Below are positions 46,821 through 60,160 of a DNA stretch of 64,000 nt, one piece after another (the stretch's first letter is position 1; the number at the start of each line of letters is the position of its first letter). The DNA is from Nematostella vectensis (taxonomy: Eukaryota; Cnidaria; Anthozoa; Actiniaria; Edwardsiidae): assembly GCF_932526225.1 (NCBI RefSeq), contig NC_064036.1, positions 15,865,181 through 15,929,180 of the forward strand, written 5' to 3'. The notes beneath the pieces are model-generated. The model was given only the letters and a program-made list of their open reading frames with translations. It had not been told where the DNA came from and ran no database searches. Made by a program: the position numbers and the translations under genes.

Positions 46821-48209
46821 AGTGTCGAGGAATTCTTACTCAGTGTCGAGGAATTCTTACTCAGTGTCGAGGAATTCTAACTCAGTGTCGAGGAATTCTT
46901 ACTAAGCGTTAATTAATTCTTACTCAGTGTTAAATGATTCTTACTCAGTGTTAAGTAATTCTTACTCATTGTTAAGTAATTCTTACTCAGAGTTGAGGAA
47001 TCCTTCTCAGCGTTGAGGAATTCCTACTCAGTGTTGAGTAATTCTTACGCAGTGTTGAGGAATTCTTACTCAGTGTGTTGAGTAATTTTATACTCAGTGT
47101 TAAGTAATTCTTACTCAGTGTGTTGAGTAATTTTATACTCAGTGTTAAGTAATTCTTACTCAGTGTTAAGTAATTCTTACTCAGTGTTGAGTAATTCTTA
47201 CTCAGTGTTAAGTAATTCTTACTCAGTGTTGAGTAATTCTTACTCAGTGTTAAGTAATTCTTACTCAGTGTTGAGTAATTCTTACTCAGTGTGTTGAGTA
47301 CTTTTATACTCAGTGTTAAGTAATTCTTACTCAGTGTTAAGTAATTCTTACTCAGTGTTAAGTAATTCTTACTCAGTGTTGAGTAATTCTTACTCAGTGT
47401 TAAGTAATTCTTACTCATTGTTAAGTAATTCTTACTCAGAGTTGAGGAATCCTTCTCAGCGTTGAGGAATTCCTACTCAGTGTTGAGTAATTCTTACGCA
47501 ATGTTGAGGAATTCTTACTCAGTGTGTTGAGTAATTTTGTACTCAGTGTTAAGTAATTCTTACTCAGTGTGTTGAGTAATTTTATACTCAGTGTTAAGTA
47601 ATTCTTACTCAGTGTTAAGTAATTCTTACTCAGTGTTGAGTAATTCTTACTCAGTGTTAAGTAATTCTTACTCAGTGTTGAGTAATTCTTACTCAGTGTT
47701 AAGTAATTCTTACTCAGTGTTGAGTAATTCTTACTCAGTGTGTTGAGTACTTTTATACTCAGTGTTAAGTAATTCTTACTCAGTGTTAAGTAATTCTTAC
47801 TCAGTGTTAAGTAATTCTTACTCAGTGTTGAGTAATTCTTACTCAGTGCTAAGTAATTCTTACACAGTGTTAAGTAATTCTTACTCAGTGTTAAGTAATT
47901 CTTACTCAGTGTTAAAAATATCTTACTTAGTGTTGAGTAATTTTATACTCAGTGTTGAGTAATTCTTACTCAATGTTGAGTAATTCTTACTCAGTGTTGA
48001 GTAATTCTTACTCAATGTTGAGTAATTCTTACTCAGTGTTGAGTAATTCTTACTCAGTGTTAAGTAATTCTTACTCAGTGTTAAGTAATTCTTACTCAGT
48101 GTTGAGTAATTCTTACTCAGTGTTGAGTAATTCTTACTCAGTGTTAAGTAATTCTTACTCAGTAATCTTACTCATTGTTAAGTAATTCTTACTCAGTGTT
48201 GAGTAATTG
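46821..48209. repeat. 21-bp minisatellite array, unit 4 (~66 units)
   Basis: Two diagnostic higher-order blocks (near 46987 and 47437, ~450 bp apart). The left part is nearly the same as in units 1 and 3. Confidence 0.95.
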
Positions 48210-48861
48210 TATAGGATGCGAGTGTATAAATAATGTTGCTTGGGATTCCTGTGCGGACACTCACGTGACAGTAATTTTGCACCGTAAACGTTGGTGGAAA
48301 GCAAATCACAAATTTTCTAAACACAATTGAAATGCTATCTGTGCAAAAATAGTTTTTTTCCAACTGATTGGGGCTCAGAAATAAGAAATTTTAGAAGATA
48401 CTTATAATTTGTGACTTCTTGCTTATAACTTTCGACTTCTTGCTTGGCAGTGTTCGGATTATAATTGCAACTAGACCCTGCGCACAGGGTTGACTAAGAT
48501 ACCGGAGATATGCAATTTGCTTGGGCCCTGTGCGTGTTGTGACATGTATGACAAAGATTCTACTGCCCACTACCTTTGGATATAATTAAAAAATATGTAT
48601 AATCTTGTTATTTTTATTGTAAATGCCATATTACAGCCCTGATTGGGGCAAGAAAGGTAAGGTGCGTCATCTCTTGAGGTGGGGTGGACTTAAGGTGTGC
48701 TCCATTGAAGTAGATGGGGTTGATTGTCCTATCTTTTACAGTGGCAACCTTACAAATATTGTCCCCGCAGCAGAGATAGCTCCGAAATAAAATTCATGAA
48801 AACTGAGAATGTGTTTGAAAATTGTTAAATATTTCTTAAATATTTTTTTTGGTTCACTGCA

Positions 48862-49204
48862 AGGCCCGTACCCAGGGAGGGGGGGGGGGGTGCAGGGGGC
48901 AGGGGGTGTTAGCGCACCCCGCCCCCACAACGGCCAAAGGTCCACTTTCGGTTCTAAATAGACGTGCTTTTTGCATACAAAACTATAAAGCATAAGCTAG
49001 ATCACTCTGGTATGTAGTCAAATCCGACAATCAACGTCCCTTAAAGATACTACAAATGCATAAAGAAATCCCTTTTGGTTTTTTAGGGGGTCATAGAACT
49101 CACTTTCCCCACCCCTTCCCCACCATCAAAACCACACCCCCGGATAATTTAGGTCAACGTTTTCGCATTTCGCACCCTCCAAGAAAAATCCTGGGTACGG
49201 GCCT
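48862..49204. mobile_element. MITE, unit 4 spacer
   Basis: Same element and insertion point as the other spacers; both 15-bp ends are intact. Confidence 0.8.
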
Positions 49205-49894
49205 GACTGCGTTGCCTTAAATGGGCTACCACAAGTACCCCAGGAAATAGCGATGCTTCTGTTGTATAGGGGGGGAGGTGAGGGGTAGACAAATGCTGTG
49301 CCAAAATGATTTTAACTATCATAATTATTTTCCAAGGGGGTGCGGCCCCGAGCGAGTATGCCGACGAGGTTGGTATAGTTAGTGATCGTCAGTCAACATA
49401 AGATTATTAATCCAACGGCGCTAATCAAACGCCTCAAACATTTGGACATCAGCCACACATTTACTACACTTGTTATAGAGATACAAACAATATTTACACT
49501 ACACATATTGACACATGGTCACTAATTCCAGATATTTTCACTGACGTGACAGTTACAGTACGTTGCGTGACACGGCTAATGCCCAACATATGTAAGTCCC
49601 GGTGATTACCAATCACTTAGATCAATATAAAGTGTACCAACGCCGATTAACGCCTTTAAGTGACTTAAACGTCTAGTAAATGCAAGTATTTTGGGGTGTA
49701 TGAGAGGTGGGGGGGGGTTACAAGTCGTGATTGGCAGTAAAATCACGTGCATATGTTATACCAATTGCCACCCATGACTTATGGGTATAATCGATTTTAA
49801 GGATGTTATTAATGTAATCTCTACTTTGTAATGTCTATTCCTAATCACAAATCCATATTTCTCTCTTGTCCCTTCTCCGAAGGGAGATTTCGTT

Positions 49895-52800
49895 TTACTG
49901 AGGCACACCCCACTTGTCCCCAGTACTTCTCCTCTTTGTCTTCTCTTCATTAATTTTCTGACTGCGTCTGCGCTTGCGTGACGTTACCTCAGGCACAGAA
50001 GTGCTACTCAATGGCCACGGGGCGACAGAACTGGAAAAGACTGAGGCGAGTTCAGCAGACATGTTCATATACGTGCAAGTGTAAGGGCTGAACCACACCT
50101 GTAATTAAAATCCCCCAAAAAATTTAAATTTTTAAATCGTGGTGACTTGGCTTTCTTCAACTTTACATTTTATCTGGCCTTTTTTAGACTTAAATGTGAT
50201 GTTTAAAAGATTAGCAAGTCCTACCTGAGCGGTTACCGTGGGGCTTTGGTAGACGGTGGGCGTGGTGAAAGAAGGAACAGTACCCTCTTCAATGACCTCC
50301 TCGATATACTCAACGCAACTCGCGTTGCTGGAGGAATCACCACTCTCAACAGCACTCGTCACCTCCCCGACAAGAGACAAAATCTCCTGCATGGTGCTGG
50401 GGTCAGGAAGTGGGGCCTCCTCTTGTGCAGCATCAGAGACTTGTTGGCTGCCAACAGGCACTGTACTACCCTCTGTCGCGGTGCTGACCTCGTCTGCAAG
50501 AGCAAGTAGCTCCCGCATGGTACTTGGGTCAGGAAGGGGGGCCTCCTCCCGTGCATTTTCAGAGACTTGTTTGCTGCCAACAGGCACTGTACTACACTCT
50601 GCCGCGGTGCTGACCTCGTCTGCAAGAGCAAGTAGCTCCCGCATGGTACTTGGGTCAGGAAGGGGGGTCTCGTCTGGTTCAGCCTTAAAGTCTTGTTGGC
50701 TGTCATTAGGCTCTGCCACGGTGCTGACCTCGTCTGCAGGAGCAAGTAGCTCTTCCAATGTGCTGCAATCAGCGATAGAGAACTTGTATGTATTGTTAGG
50801 GTTAGCGGCCGTGTTATCTACCTCTCCTGCTTGAATCGATATATGATTTGTTTCGCAGGCGGGAGCGATGAGGGAGTCAGTGGCGGGACTTTTGACTTCG
50901 TCCATCAGGGCCAATAGCTCCTCAATCGCATGAGGATCAGGGAGGGGCAGCTCATCCGTTGCTTCACTTGACACAGTTTTCTCATCATCACCCTCAAGCA
51001 GATCTGTAAGCCAGGCTGGGCACTCACCGAAGTCATATAAAGATTGCTGTGAGGGGCTGGTAGCCTCGACCACGCCCTGGCTCACAGCTGGAACAACCTC
51101 TTCCTCGTCAGAGGTAACTTTGCCCCCCTCTTCTTTAGGTAGTGGGTCTATCAGGGGGCTATCGATCACTGTCTCACTCGACTCGTTTGAGGAGCGCGGG
51201 GGAAGGTCCTTCAGGTCCACCAAATACTCATGGATGCTCCCACCCTCAAGGTGCCCGATAGTGCTACTGTGACTGAACGTGTCGTGTGAGGGAGTAGTGT
51301 AGAGGTCAGCGGCCTCGTGCAGGAGTTGATGCATCTCCTGGAGCACCTCATCATCGTGTGACTGTAAATAGTTGAGGAAATTCTCATGGTCTAGTCTTCG
51401 TAACAAGCAAGAGGTCAAGACTGAAACTTTTATGTCTAATGCTCTAATGCGCGTATTGTATAGAAGTGTAAAACGATTTTCGTTTTCCTATATTCTAGTT
51501 GTTTTCTACCATCAAATGCAGTACGCATATTTGTGGTGACGTATCGATTCTAGTTACTCTGTAGCAAAATCATATCCCCCCCCTCACATTAATTACACAA
51601 CCACCTACCTGACCCTGGCTTATCGCGCAAGCTCTTGCTGCCGAGGCAACGGTAGTTTGATTGACAACGCCGTTTAGAGCAACGTTAGGGATACACGGGA
51701 TGGCACCCCTGGCCACAGGAATCCCACTGAAAGGCGCCTGCATGATATACTGCCCAGCGTGTGGTCCCATTGTCACATGGCAAGGACTCCGATCTAAGCG
51801 CTTTTGTTGTACTAGCACGGGGTAGGTTAAGGCTGATCTGTACGGGCCGCCATACATATAAGGGGTACCCCCAGGAGATAATTGTGCTTGGCTGACATGA
51901 GGATGGGGTAGGTATTCTGGGCGGCGTATGCGCCGACTTTGCGGGGGGTTCGAGGAATGTTGTAAAGTTGATATTGGCCGGAGCGCATACTCGTAGTCGC
52001 GCCATGACAACGGGTCCCTCACCCTCCCCTGGTTAGTAGCGGTGCCGTCTGGAGTTATCTGAATTGAACATCGTGGAAGGATCAGATAACACCAGAAACA
52101 CCATAGTGAAACTCTATATAAGGAGTAGCATTTATATTTGGACTTTTCATAATTTAACAGAACAACATGAGCATTTTTAATGCCTTCGTTGAGGGATATT
52201 AAGGGGTTAGCTAATAAAGAGCGGCCTGAATCTTTCAATTGCAGCTCTGAGCGACCTGCAAATTTATAACTAGTTGTCGCGAAAAAGGAGCAAGCGTATC
52301 TAGTATGCATTTTTTTTTGTTTAAGGATTTTTCTCGCCGAAAAATATTCAAGTATAAAAACAAGGAAGCATTCGTGCTGTACCATAGATTGAGTCTTTTT
52401 CACTCCTTTAGTTAAACGCTTATCATCACTAAACAAGTAGTGAATAGAGTCTGATATACCTGATACCCTCCGTGATAGTACAAGATGTAACGTTATAGAG
52501 ATGCAATATTTTTTTTTTAGACTAAATTGCCTAAATGACCTACTACTGTCTTGATTTGTATGTTTTGGATGCAAAAACACAAGGGGGAGGGTTTAGCGGT
52601 TTAAAACCCTCTCTTGGGTTGCAGGGAAAGTGTTATGTGCCCCTATCCATTCTTTTGCTGCTTTGTTTAACAAAAGAATTTGAGGAGCTGGAGGCATAAA
52701 AGCATACAGTATCTATATGTATTTCTTTGATGGGATGCAAACAACCTAACTGTTGAGTGTCTTATCGACAAAACGCACTTCTAAGGTAGGAATTTGTGTG

Positions 52801-53034
52801 TGTGTGTGTGTGTGTGAGTCAGAAAGCCGATGCAACAAAAGTCTATTACACCCTACCCAATTGTTATTGAGCTAAAAGCTAGATCCGTCCCTGTTTGTAC
52901 TTTGGATAATGTCAAATATTTATCTCAAAGATCAGTAGAAATTTCGCACGGATTCTTTCGATTACTATAAATGGTCTGTTTATCATCGAAATCACTTTAT
53001 TCAATCAACAAACTTCTCATCTCACCTGCCACAT
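49895..53034 (-). CDS. Nuclear acidic-repeat protein, tandem paralogue 5 (repeat-expanded, 641 aa)
   Basis: Exons: 53026-53034, 51609-52058, 50225-51487 and 49895-50098. Exon 3 is 126 nt (42 codons) longer than in paralogues 2, 4 and 6: the P-L-P-D-P-S-T-M-R-E-L-L-A-L-A-D-E-V block plus its Ser/Gln spacer is present twice in tandem (about 50432-50683), giving five ELL-type motifs instead of four. The gain is exactly one repeat in frame, so it arose by unequal exchange or slippage between neighbouring repeats. Other splice sites are intact. Exon 2 has minor replacements (Q-H-S-S-N-P for Q-Q-P-P-N-P). Confidence 0.75.
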
Positions 53035-53625
53035 GGCGTAGTTGATGCTTTTTCAAGGTTATGAGATTACTTTTTGAACTTTTTTGAGAGCGTTTTTGGT
53101 GAAACCTTTTCCTGCTCAAGAGTAAGTGGTTTCTGGGTGAATTTGTTTATTTTTGCCATGGTTACGCGCGCGACGTAACAGTTGAGCCTAGTGCGCGTGC
53201 CTCGAAACGCACGCGCCAATACTCATACATCAGATATCCATGTAAAAAGGGTTTTGTATAAAATTTTAGGATTAAATTTTTTTAGTATTTTCGTAAAAGG
53301 TATTCATGCTCAAGAGAAAGTCGTTTCTGGGTGTTTTTGTGTATTTTTGCCTTGATTACGCGTACGATGTGAAAACTCCCGTGACATCAACACGCGCGCG
53401 CCAATCGATTTCACAACGGTTAATCAATATCTTGCCGATGAGTTAATCGATAACTCAGCGTCTAATGTAGAAATAGGCGCAATCAGTCAACAATACAAAA
53501 TATCGATATGCAAAACGTATAGGTTAACTTAAAAGTGAAAGGTGCAACGGGACACGGGGTCCCATGAGGGGCGCCGCCTGGTTCTTACCGTGATTTAGAA
53601 ATAGTGTAAAATGTAAAATTTATTT

Positions 53626-54310
53626 GAGTGTTGAGTAATTCTTACTCAATGTTAAGTAATTCTTACACAGTGTTGAGTAATTCTTACTCAGTGTCGAGGA
53701 ATTCTTACTCAGTGTCGAGGAATTCTTACTCAGTGTCGAGGAATTCTAACTCAGTGTCGAGGAATTCTTACTAAGCGTTAATTAATTCTTACTCAGTGTT
53801 AAATGATTCTTACTCAGTGTTAAGTAATTCTTACTCATTGTTAAGTAATTCTTACTCAGAGTTGAGGAATCCTTCTCAGCGTTGAGGAATTCCTACTCAG
53901 TGTTGAGTAATTCTTACGCAGTGTGTTGAGTAATTTTATACTCAGTGTTAAGTAATTCTTACTCAGTGTGTTGAGTAATTTTATACTCAGTGTTTAGTAA
54001 TTCTTACTCAGTGTTAAGTAATTCTTACTCAGTGTTGAGTAATTCTTACTCAGTGTTAAGTAATTCTTACTCAGTGTTGAGTAATTCTTACTCAGTGTTG
54101 AGTGATTCTTACTCAGTGTTGAGTAATTCTTACTCAGTGTTGAGTAATTCTTACTCAGTGTTAAGTAATTCTTTCTCAGTGTTGAGTAATTCTTACTCAT
54201 TGTTGAGTAATTCTTACTCAGTGTTGAGTAATTCTTACTCAGTGTTAATTAATTCTTATTCAGTAATCTTACTCATTGTTAAGTAATTCTTACTCAGTGT
54301 TGAGTAATTG
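53626..54310. repeat. 21-bp minisatellite array, unit 5 (shortest internal array, ~32 units)
   Basis: One diagnostic higher-order block near 53860. It begins with three extra ordinary units before the 'gtgtcgagg' subfamily. Confidence 0.95.
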
Positions 54311-54962
54311 TATAGGATGCGAGTGTATAAACAATGTTGCTTGGGATTCCTGTGCGGACACTCACGTGACAGTAATTTTGCACCGTAAACGTTGGTGGAA
54401 AGCAAATCACAAATTTTCTAAACACTATTGAAATGCTATCTGTGCAAAAATAGTTTTTTTTCTAACCGACTGGGGCTCAGAAATAAGAAATTTTAGAAGA
54501 TACTTATAATTTGTGACTTCTTGCTTATAACTTTCGACTTCTTGCTTGGCAGTGTTCGGATTATAATTGCAACTAGACCCTGCGCGCAGGGTTGACTAAG
54601 ATACCGAAGATATGCAATTTGCTTGGGCCCTGTGCGTGTTGTGACATGTATGACAAAGATTCTACTGCCCACTACCTTTGGACATAATACACATATCTGT
54701 ATAATCTTGTTTTTTATTGTAAATGCCATATTGCAACACTGATTGGGGCAAGAAAGGTAAGATGCGTCATCTCTTGAGGTGGGGTGGACTTAAGGTGTGC
54801 TCCATTGAAGTAGATGGGGGTTGATTGTCCTATCTTTTACAGTGGCAATCTTACAAATATTGTCCCCGCAGCAGAGATAGCACCGAAGTAAAATTCAGGA
54901 AAACTGAGAATGCGTTTTAAAATTGTTAAATATTTCTTAAACATTTTTTTTGGTTCACTGCA

Positions 54963-55266
54963 AGGCCCGTACCCAGGGAGGGTGGGGGGGGGGGGGGGGT
55001 GCAGGGGGTGTTCGCGCACCCCGCCCCCACAACGGCCGTTTCGGTTCTAAATAGACGTGCTTTTTGTAGACAAAACTATAAAGCATAAGCTAGATCACTC
55101 TGGTATGTAGTCAAATCCGACAATTAACGTCCCTTATTGTTTTTTTTCGGGGGTCAGAGAACTCACTCTCCCCACCCCTTCCCATCCCCAAAACCGCACC
55201 CCCGGATAATTTAGGTCAACGTTTTCGCATTTCGCACCCTCCATGAAAAATCCTGGGTACGGGCCT
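54963..55266. mobile_element. MITE, unit 5 spacer
   Basis: Shorter than in the other units because 'aaagatactacaaatgcata' and nearby bases are deleted near 55135. Both terminal repeats are intact. Confidence 0.8.
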
Positions 55267-55964
55267 GACTGCGTTGCCTTAAATAGGCTACCACAGGTAT
55301 CCCAGGAAATAGCGATGCTTCTGTTGTATAGGGTGGGAGGTGAGGGGTAGACAAATGCTGTGCCAAAATGAATTTAACTATCATAATTATTTTCCAGGGG
55401 GTGCGGCCCCGTGCGAGTATGCCGACGACGTTGGTATAGTTAGTGATCGTCAGTCAACATAAGATTCTTAATCCAACGGCGCTAATCATACGCCTCAAAC
55501 ATTTGGACATCAGCCACACATTTACTACACTTGTTATAGAGATACAAACAATATTTACACTACACATATTGACACATGGTCACTAATTCCAGATATTTTC
55601 ATTGACGTGACAGTTACAGTACGTTGCGTGACACGGCTAATGCCCAACATATGTACGTCCCGGTGATTACCAATCACTTAGATCAATATAAAGTGTACCA
55701 ACGCCGATCAACGCCTTTAAGTAACTTAAACGTCTAGTAAATGCAAGTATTTTGGGGTGGAGGAGAGGTGTGGGGGGGGGGGGGGGGTTAAAAGTCGTGA
55801 TTGGCAGTAAAATCACGTGCATATGTTATACTAATTGCCACCCATGACTCATGGGTATAATCGATTTTAAGGATGTTATTAGAGTAATCTCTACTTTGTA
55901 ATGTCTATTCCTAATCACAAATCCATATTTCTCTCTTGTCCGTTCTCCGAAGGGAGATTCCGTT

Positions 55965-58900
55965 TTACTGAGGCACACCCCACTTGTCCCCAGTCCTTCT
56001 CCTCTTTGTCTTCTCTTCATTAATTTTCTGACTGCGTCTGCGCTTGCGTGACGTTACCTCCGGCACAGAAGTGCTACTCAATGGCCACGGGGCGACAGAA
56101 CTGGAAAAGACTGAGGCGAGTTCAGCAGACATGTTCATATACGTGCAAGTGTAAGGGCTGAACCACACCTGTAATTAACATCAAAAAAAAAAAAAATTAA
56201 ATCGTTGTGACTTGGCTTTCTTCAACTTTACATATTATCTGGCCTTTTCAGACTTAAATGTGATGTTAATATAAGATTAGCGAGTCCTACCTCAGCGGTT
56301 ACCGTGGGGCTTTGATAGACGGTTGGCGTGGTGAAAGAAGGAACAGTACCCTCTTCAATGACCTCCTCGATATACTCAACGCAACTCGCGTTGCTGGAGG
56401 AATCACCACTCTCAACAGCACTCGTCACCTCCCCGACAAGAGACAAAATCTCCTGCATGGTGCTGGGGTAAGGAAGTGGGGCCTCCTCTTGTGCAGCATC
56501 AGAGACTTGTTGGCTGTCAACAGGCACTGTACTACCCTCTGCCGCGGTGCTGACCTCGTCTGCAAGAGCAAGTAGCTCCCGCATGGTACTTGGGTCAGGA
56601 AGGGGGGTCTCGTCTGGTTCAGCCTTAAAGTCTTGTTGGCTGTCAACAGGCTCTGCCACGGTGCTGACCTCGTCTGCAGGAGCAAGTAGCTCTTCCAATG
56701 TGCTGCAATCAGCGATAGAGAACTTGTATGTATTGTTAGGGTGAGCGGCCGTGTTATCCACCTCTCCTGCTAGAGTCGATATATGATTTGTTTCGCAGGC
56801 GGGAGCGATGAGGGAGTCAGTGGCGGGACTTTTGACTTTGTCCATCAGGGCCAATAGCTCCTCAATCGCATGAGGATCAGGGAGGGGCAGCTCATCCGTT
56901 GCCTCACTTGACACAGTTTTCTCATCATCACCCTCAAGCAGATCTGTTAGCCAGGCTGGGCACTCACCGAAGTCAAATAAAGATTGCTGTGAGGGGCTGG
57001 TAGCTTCGACCACGCCCTGGCTCACAGCTGGAACAACCTCTTCCTCGTCAGAGGTAACTTTGCCCCCCTCTTCTTTAGGTAGTGGGTCTATCAGGGGGCT
57101 ATCGATCACTGTCTCACTCGCCTCGTTCGAGGAGCGCGGGGGAAGGTCCTTCAGGTCCACCAAATACTCATGGATGCTCCCACCCTCAAGGTGCCCGATA
57201 GTGCTACTGTGACTGAACGTGTCGTGTGAGGGAGTAGTGTAGAGGTCAGCGGCCTCGTGCAGGAGTTGATGCATCTCCTGGAGCACCTCATCATCGTGTG
57301 ACTGTAAATAGTTGAGGAAATTCTCATGGTCTAGTCTACGTAACAAGCAAGAGGTCAATACTGAATCTTTTATGTCTAATGCTCTAATGCGCGTATTGTA
57401 TAGAAGTGTAAAACGATTTTCGTTTTCCTATATTCTAGTTGGTTTCTACCATCAAATGCAGTACGCATATTTGTTGTGACGTATCGATTCTAGTTACTCT
57501 GTAGCAAAATCATATCCCCCCTCACATTAATTACACAACCACCTACCTGATCCTGCCTTATCGAGCAAGCTCTTGCTGCCGAGGCAACGGTAGTTTGATT
57601 GACAACGCCGTTTAGAGCAACGTTAGGGACACACGGGATGGCACCCCTGGCCACAGGAATCCCACTGAAAGGCGCCTGCATGATATACTGCCCAGCGTGT
57701 GGTCCCATTGTCACATGGCAAGGACTCCGATCTAAGCGCTTTTGTTGTACTAGCACGGGGTAGGTTGGGGCTGATCTGTACGGGCCGCCATACATATAAG
57801 GGGTACCCCCAGGGGATAATTGTGCTTGGCTGACATGAGGTTGGGGTAGGTATTCTGGGCGGCGTCTGCGCCGACTTTGCGGGGGGTTCGGGGGCTGTTG
57901 TAAAGTTGATATTGGCCGGAGCGCATACTCGTAGTCGCGCCATGACAACGGGTCCCTCACCCTCCCCTGGTTAGTAGCGGTGCCGTTTGGAGTTATCTGA
58001 ATTGAACATCGTGGAAGGATCAGATAACACCAGAAACACCATAGTGAAACTCTATTTAAGGAGGAGCATTTATATTTGGACCTTTCATAATTTAGCAGAA
58101 CAACATGAGCATTTTTAATGCCTTCGTTGAGGGATATTAAGTGCACCAGTCCCTTAAATTAAACTGAGGAGTTCCAAATACGAAATTTCAAAATCGCCCA
58201 AAATTGGTTTAAAGTTAGCCCCTGGTTCTCTTATCATGGTAAAAAAGTTTGAGTTACATACAATAAATATTTTTCGAGAAAAACTGAATTTACGATTTTG
58301 CCTATAAAATCGCCGATTTGGGGGCATTTTTCACCTTGCGTAAAAAATCGCAAAATATTCTTTAAATATATGCGGAATTAAAAATAGCGATACAGATCCT
58401 TAGAAAGGAGTTGATAAGGTATAAATCGAGTGGTTTCTTCACTTTTTCCGACAAAAAAAGAATATTTTATTGCTGTCTAAACATGTCAATAAAAAATGTC
58501 GACTTGAATAATAGTCTAAATTAGGGGCTTATAAAACCGATGGTACATGGATTTTCGCAGAAATTTTGCACTTTGAGCAAAGATTGGTGTTATTTCTTTC
58601 GATTCAGCAGATAAAAAATTGGGGGAATCAAATTCCCGAATTATAATGAAGCCGAACGCAACCCCATGTCAAGCTCAAATAACACGCGATTTTCTTGACA
58701 GCCGTCTTTATTAGATACACATACCTGTTTGTACGGGAGACAAATCACAGAAAATAAACTCTATCCTTGCTGTATACTAATTTTAGATGCTGTATAATAG
58801 TCTTGGTTCATCCTTGGAAGTTACTGCAAGTCAATAAAGACATTACAATGAAAAATATTTGCTATTTTGTACAGATTTCAGTTCAGAACGCCTGCCGGAA

Positions 58901-60129
58901 TGGCAAACTTTGAAGGATTTGTTTGGGTTTTAAAGTTTCTTTACGCTTCATTGAAGTAAAAGATATTCAAGCACATCAGTTCTTACCTTCTGTCAAGAGG
59001 TTTCTAGGGAAAAGGCCGATTTGTAAGATTAATTTCAATGTAAAGGTCAAGTACTCGAACACGAGTCATGTTTCAAATGACAACAACTGATTAGCCGTCT
59101 GCCAGATGAGAATGCGTGACTTTCCACAGGTATCCTAATCCCCATAAGAACAGACAGTTTTGAGTCTTAGTGTTTCTTTATTAGAAAACCATATTTGATA
59201 AAAAGTCGATATCATGTCTTGTTTGTCTATTTTCAAAAACATCTGATGATTTGGTAAAGAACTTAGGCGTAAGAGTAAAAATTGTATATTTACGTTTATC
59301 TGCATATTAGTTGTGTGCGCATGAGCACTGCTTGATTACTGCTGAAATTTTATCAATAAGAGCGGGTCTCTGTAAAATGAAGACCGGACCTTCACGGACC
59401 TACGCGGACCGGACCTCGGCGGACCGGTTTTTTTTATTCATTTATTTATTTTTAAATACACAAACATATACATAAAATAAAAAATTGTCGCCAAAGAAAA
59501 ACAGCTTGCTTACATTTTGCGTGGGAGTCCCTAGGGCAAGTGTGCCCTTGTTGCGGGGCGCCGGTGGGAGTTTCTTTTTCATTACGGACTTTGCGCAAAA
59601 TTACCGACTTGCTCCAGGTGACTGAAGTAGTTTGAAAAAATCGGTAGCTGGAAAATCGGCAACTACGTGAGAATAGTGACTTTAAATGGGCTGCTTCGCT
59701 ACTTTGTAGCAAGAGAAAACAAATATCACTCTGTCCAAACACTGAGCTGTCAGTTAACTCAATGGAAACTGTTGATTGCCGTTAGAACAGTGAACCTCTA
59801 TTGGCTACTTCCCTGCATTGTATTAAGAAAAAAACAAAAGCCGCTCTGACAAACACAATCGTAGATTGCCGTGAAAACAGTAACTTGTTATTGGCTACTT
59901 TGCTTGATATAACAAGACCAACAACTGTGCAATGCCAACAAGACTGCCTGGAAAAGGGTTACAAAATCAGTTGGAGCTTGCGACAGATGAACATGCCTAT
60001 GATTCCGATACAGACGACGATCTACTCCCCGTGTTTGAGGGGTAAAATAATACTTTCGCTAAACGAAAGATATAATGCTAATTGACATTGTTTTAATGCG
60101 AGGGATGAAAAAGAAATCTCCGTCCCCCC

Positions 60130-60160
<31 letters not shown>

